Source: Eubacterium sp. CAG:252
Lineage (GTDB): Bacteria > Bacillota > Clostridia > Lachnospirales > Lachnospiraceae
NCBI GenBank assembly: GCA_000436535.1
Contig: FR886296.1
Span: 1-8,211, forward strand
DNA length: 8,211 nucleotides
Direction of reading: 5' to 3'
Made by a program: the position numbers and the translations under genes. Positions within the stretch are counted from its first letter, which is position 1, and every line of letters starts with the position of its first letter. The notes under the pieces were generated by a model. It worked only from the letters and a program-made list of their open reading frames with translations, was not told the origin of the DNA and ran no database searches. Positions 6,356 to 8,211 of the stretch are shown here, in pieces.

Positions 6356-6367
6356 TCACGTGAAACA
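6352..6367. promoter_or_regulatory. parS: parS site 4 (ParB-binding centromere)
   Basis: A perfect TGTTTCACGTGAAACA ending 55 bases before the parA start codon. Its closeness to the gene suggests ParB binding could also feed back on parAB expression, in addition to the partition role. Confidence 0.96.
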
Positions 6368-6422
6368 TTATATGATTTAATACAAAACACAGAGGCAAAT
6401 ATAAAATAGAAAGAGGTTAAAT

Positions 6423-7190
6423 ATGGGGAGAGTTATAGCAATTGCCAACCAAAAAGGTGGAGTTGGCAAGACAACAACAGCCATAAACTTGTCAGCATGT
6501 CTTGCTGAAGCAGGTCAAAAAGTTCTGCTTATAGATATTGACCCGCAGGGTAATGCAACAAGCGGAGTTGGCATAGATAAAGATAATGCGGAAAATACAG
6601 TATATGATGTGATTTTAAGAGAAAGCAGCATAAAAGATACTATCATAGACAATGTATATGATAATCTTGATGTGGTTCCAGCAAATGTTAATCTCGCTGG
6701 AGCAGAGATTGACTTAATAAATGTAGAAAGACGAGAATATGTATTAAAAGATGAAATATCAAAAATAAGGAAAAAATATAATTATATAATTATGGATTGT
6801 CCTCCCTCACTTAGCATGCTTACGGTAAATGCAATGACAGCAGCTGACACTGTGCTTGTTCCAATACAGTGTGAGTATTATGCGCTTGAGGGATTAACAC
6901 AGCTTATGTATACAATTAATCTTGTTAAGAAAAAACTTAATAAAAAACTTGAAATGGAAGGCGTTGTGTTTACAATGTTTGATTCAAGAACTAACCTTTC
7001 TCTTCAGGTAGTCGAAAATGTTAAGGATAATCTTAATCAGACTATATACAAGACAATAATTCCAAGAAATATAAGATTGGCAGAGGCACCTAGTTATGGT
7101 CAACCTATTAACATATATGATACAAAGTCAACAGGTGCGGAAAGCTATAGGTTATTGGCACAGGAAGTTATGGAAAGAGATAAGAAATAA
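6423..7190 (+). CDS. parA: ParA (Soj) chromosome-partitioning ATPase
   Basis: ParA is a P-loop ATPase that binds DNA non-specifically as an ATP dimer and is released by ParB, which moves the parS-bearing origin regions apart; in Bacillus the homologue Soj also modulates DnaA. The deviant Walker A KGGVGKTT (11-18), with its signature Lys11, Walker A' LIDIDPQGN (36-44) and Walker B IIMDCPPS (122-129) are all intact. At 255 residues and starting directly with the P-loop strand, it is the small chromosomal type without an N-terminal helix-turn-helix. AAGAGG (6411-6416) precedes the ATG by 6 bases. parB begins 37 bases after the stop, so the two form an operon. Confidence 0.98.
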   Translation: MGRVIAIANQKGGVGKTTTAINLSACLAEAGQKVLLIDIDPQGNATSGVGIDKDNAENTVYDVILRESSIKDTIIDNVYDNLDVVPANVNLAGAEIDLINVERREYVLKDEISKIRKKYNYIIMDCPPSLSMLTVNAMTAADTVLVPIQCEYYALEGLTQLMYTINLVKKKLNKKLEMEGVVFTMFDSRTNLSLQVVENVKDNLNQTIYKTIIPRNIRLAEAPSYGQPINIYDTKSTGAESYRLLAQEVMERDKK

Positions 7191-7209
7191 AATTATAAGA
7201 AATAAAATT
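7180..7209. repeat. 15-bp tandem duplication across the parA stop codon
   Basis: ATAAGAAATAAAATT occurs twice in direct contact (7180-7194 and 7195-7209). The first copy contains the last Lys codons and TAA of parA; the second supplies most of the gap to the parB ribosome site. It probably arose by slippage and does not alter either protein. Confidence 0.85.
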
Positions 7210-7227
7210 AATTAAAGGAGAATAAAT

Positions 7228-8190
7228 ATGCCTGCTAAATCAACAGAAACAAAGAGTCCAGCAAAATCAAGTTCAAAAACTAAAGGAAAAGGTGGTTTGG
7301 GAAGAGGAATTTCTAATCTTATCAATGTTGAAGAGAAAAAGAAAGAAGACAATGTTGTAGTAAAAGAAGTTGTAAAGGAAGTTGTAAAAGAGGTAAAAGT
7401 TCCAGTTGAAACAAAAGTTAAGTTGTCACTTATAGAACCTAATAAAGACCAGCCAAGAAAAGCATTTGATGAAGATGCGTTAATTGAATTATCTGAGTCA
7501 ATAAAGCAATATGGTGTATTGCAGCCACTTTTAGTGCAAAAAAAGGATGATTATTATGAAATAATTGCTGGTGAAAGAAGATGGAGAGCGGCAAAGCTTG
7601 CAGGAGTAAAGGAAGTTCCAGTAGTAATAAAAGATTACTCAACTCAGGAAGTAATGGAAATAGCTCTTATTGAAAATATACAAAGAGAAGATCTTAATCC
7701 GATAGAAGAAGCAAGAGCTTATCAAAGACTTATTAAAGATTATAGATTAAAGCAGGATGAAGTTGCAGAAAAGGTATCTAAGTCGAGAGCAGCTATAACG
7801 AATGCATTACGTTTATTAAAACTGGATGAAAGAGTTCAGGACATGGTCATTGAAGGTAAAATAAGCAGTGGACATGCAAGAACAATTTTATCAATAGATG
7901 ATAATGATAAGCAGTATATGATTGCACAGAAAATATTTGATGAAAAGTTAAGTGTGCGTGAAGTAGAAAAACTCATGAAAAGTCTTGATGCACCGGAAAA
8001 GAAAGAAAAAAAACTCCCAGCAAATGATTTTGTGTACAGAGATATAGAACAGAAGCTAAAAAATATACTTGGCACTCAGGTAATAATCAAAAATAAGAGT
8101 AATAATAAAGGGAAAATTGAAATTGATTATTATTCTCAGGCTGAACTTGAAAGAATATATGATATGTTAAGAAAATTAAATAATAATTAG
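7228..8190 (+). CDS. parB: ParB (Spo0J) centromere-binding CTPase
   Basis: ParB binds parS, closes into a sliding CTP-dependent clamp, spreads along DNA, recruits SMC condensin and stimulates ParA. The N-terminal motif GLGRGISNLI (23-32) is the ParA-stimulating segment. A basic, low-complexity linker with a repeated VVKE unit (44-56) follows. The CTP-binding domain carries the arginine patch GERRWRAA (115-122) and ENIQRED (149-155). A helix-turn-helix for parS reading lies near 174-197 (LKQDEVAEKVSKSRAAI), and about 270-320 forms the C-terminal dimerisation domain. AAAGGAG (7214-7220) sits 7 bases before the ATG. Its 320 residues are a little longer than many homologues because of the linker. 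All four parS sites in the window match its expected target. Confidence 0.98.
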   Translation: MPAKSTETKSPAKSSSKTKGKGGLGRGISNLINVEEKKKEDNVVVKEVVKEVVKEVKVPVETKVKLSLIEPNKDQPRKAFDEDALIELSESIKQYGVLQPLLVQKKDDYYEIIAGERRWRAAKLAGVKEVPVVIKDYSTQEVMEIALIENIQREDLNPIEEARAYQRLIKDYRLKQDEVAEKVSKSRAAITNALRLLKLDERVQDMVIEGKISSGHARTILSIDDNDKQYMIAQKIFDEKLSVREVEKLMKSLDAPEKKEKKLPANDFVYRDIEQKLKNILGTQVIIKNKSNNKGKIEIDYYSQAELERIYDMLRKLNNN

Positions 8191-8211
8191 CATAAAAACA
8201 TCGTGCCATTA

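Noticed and set aside
4543..6367. Four repeats with spacers as a CRISPR-like array
   Set aside because: The repeats are palindromic parS sites with spacings of 127 to 1182 bases; there is no regular repeat-spacer structure and no cas gene.
4408..6422. Replication origin (oriC) in the gene-free region
   Set aside because: No cluster of DnaA boxes (TTATNCACA) was seen and dnaA is not in the window; AT-richness and parS alone do not define an origin.
4408..6422. Noc-binding sites or a noc gene
   Set aside because: No Noc-type palindrome (ATTTCCCGGGAAAT-like) was seen, and there is only one ParB-like gene, with full parB features and sitting next to parA.

Overview
The window looks like a chromosomal segment close to the replication origin of an AT-rich member of the Clostridia, most plausibly a Lachnospiraceae-type gut or rumen bacterium. 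This rests on the low GC content, AGGAGG-like ribosome sites, the protein styles and the order rsmG ... parA-parB. That order belongs to the well-known Firmicutes origin block mnmE-mnmG-rsmG-(noc)-parA-parB. No genus can be named from the sequence alone.

Layout. Positions 1-797 hold what may be the last codons of mnmG, a short stem-loop, and a complete rsmG (16S rRNA G527 methyltransferase). A strong stem-loop terminator at 932-976 separates rsmG from a convergent, membrane-anchored alpha/beta-hydrolase-fold gene (1077-2030, minus) that lacks the usual catalytic histidine. After an AT-rich divergent spacer comes a two-component pair: a soluble DegS/NarL-class histidine kinase (2591-3604) and its LuxR/NarL-type response regulator (3763-4407), closed by a textbook intrinsic terminator.

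From 4408 to 6422 there is a 2-kb region without an intact gene. It carries four perfect parS sites (4543, 5043, 6225, 6352). It also carries two inverted copies of an undescribed ~140-bp element with terminal inverted repeats (4621-4764 and 5795-5935), a truncated transposase gene on the minus strand (5150-5401), and a 230-bp block of coding-like composition (about 5957-6190). A fragment related to the ~140-bp element also lies beside the hydrolase gene (1017-1068).

The window ends with complete parA (6423-7190) and parB (7228-8190), an operon whose products act on the parS sites just upstream to segregate the origin and load SMC condensin. The core genes (rsmG, parA, parB) are ordinary. The distinctive parts are the ~5.6-kb accessory segment between rsmG and parA, the clustered parS sites mixed with mobile-element debris, and the small inverted-repeat element. 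I did not find evidence of a new defence system or other multi-gene novelty.
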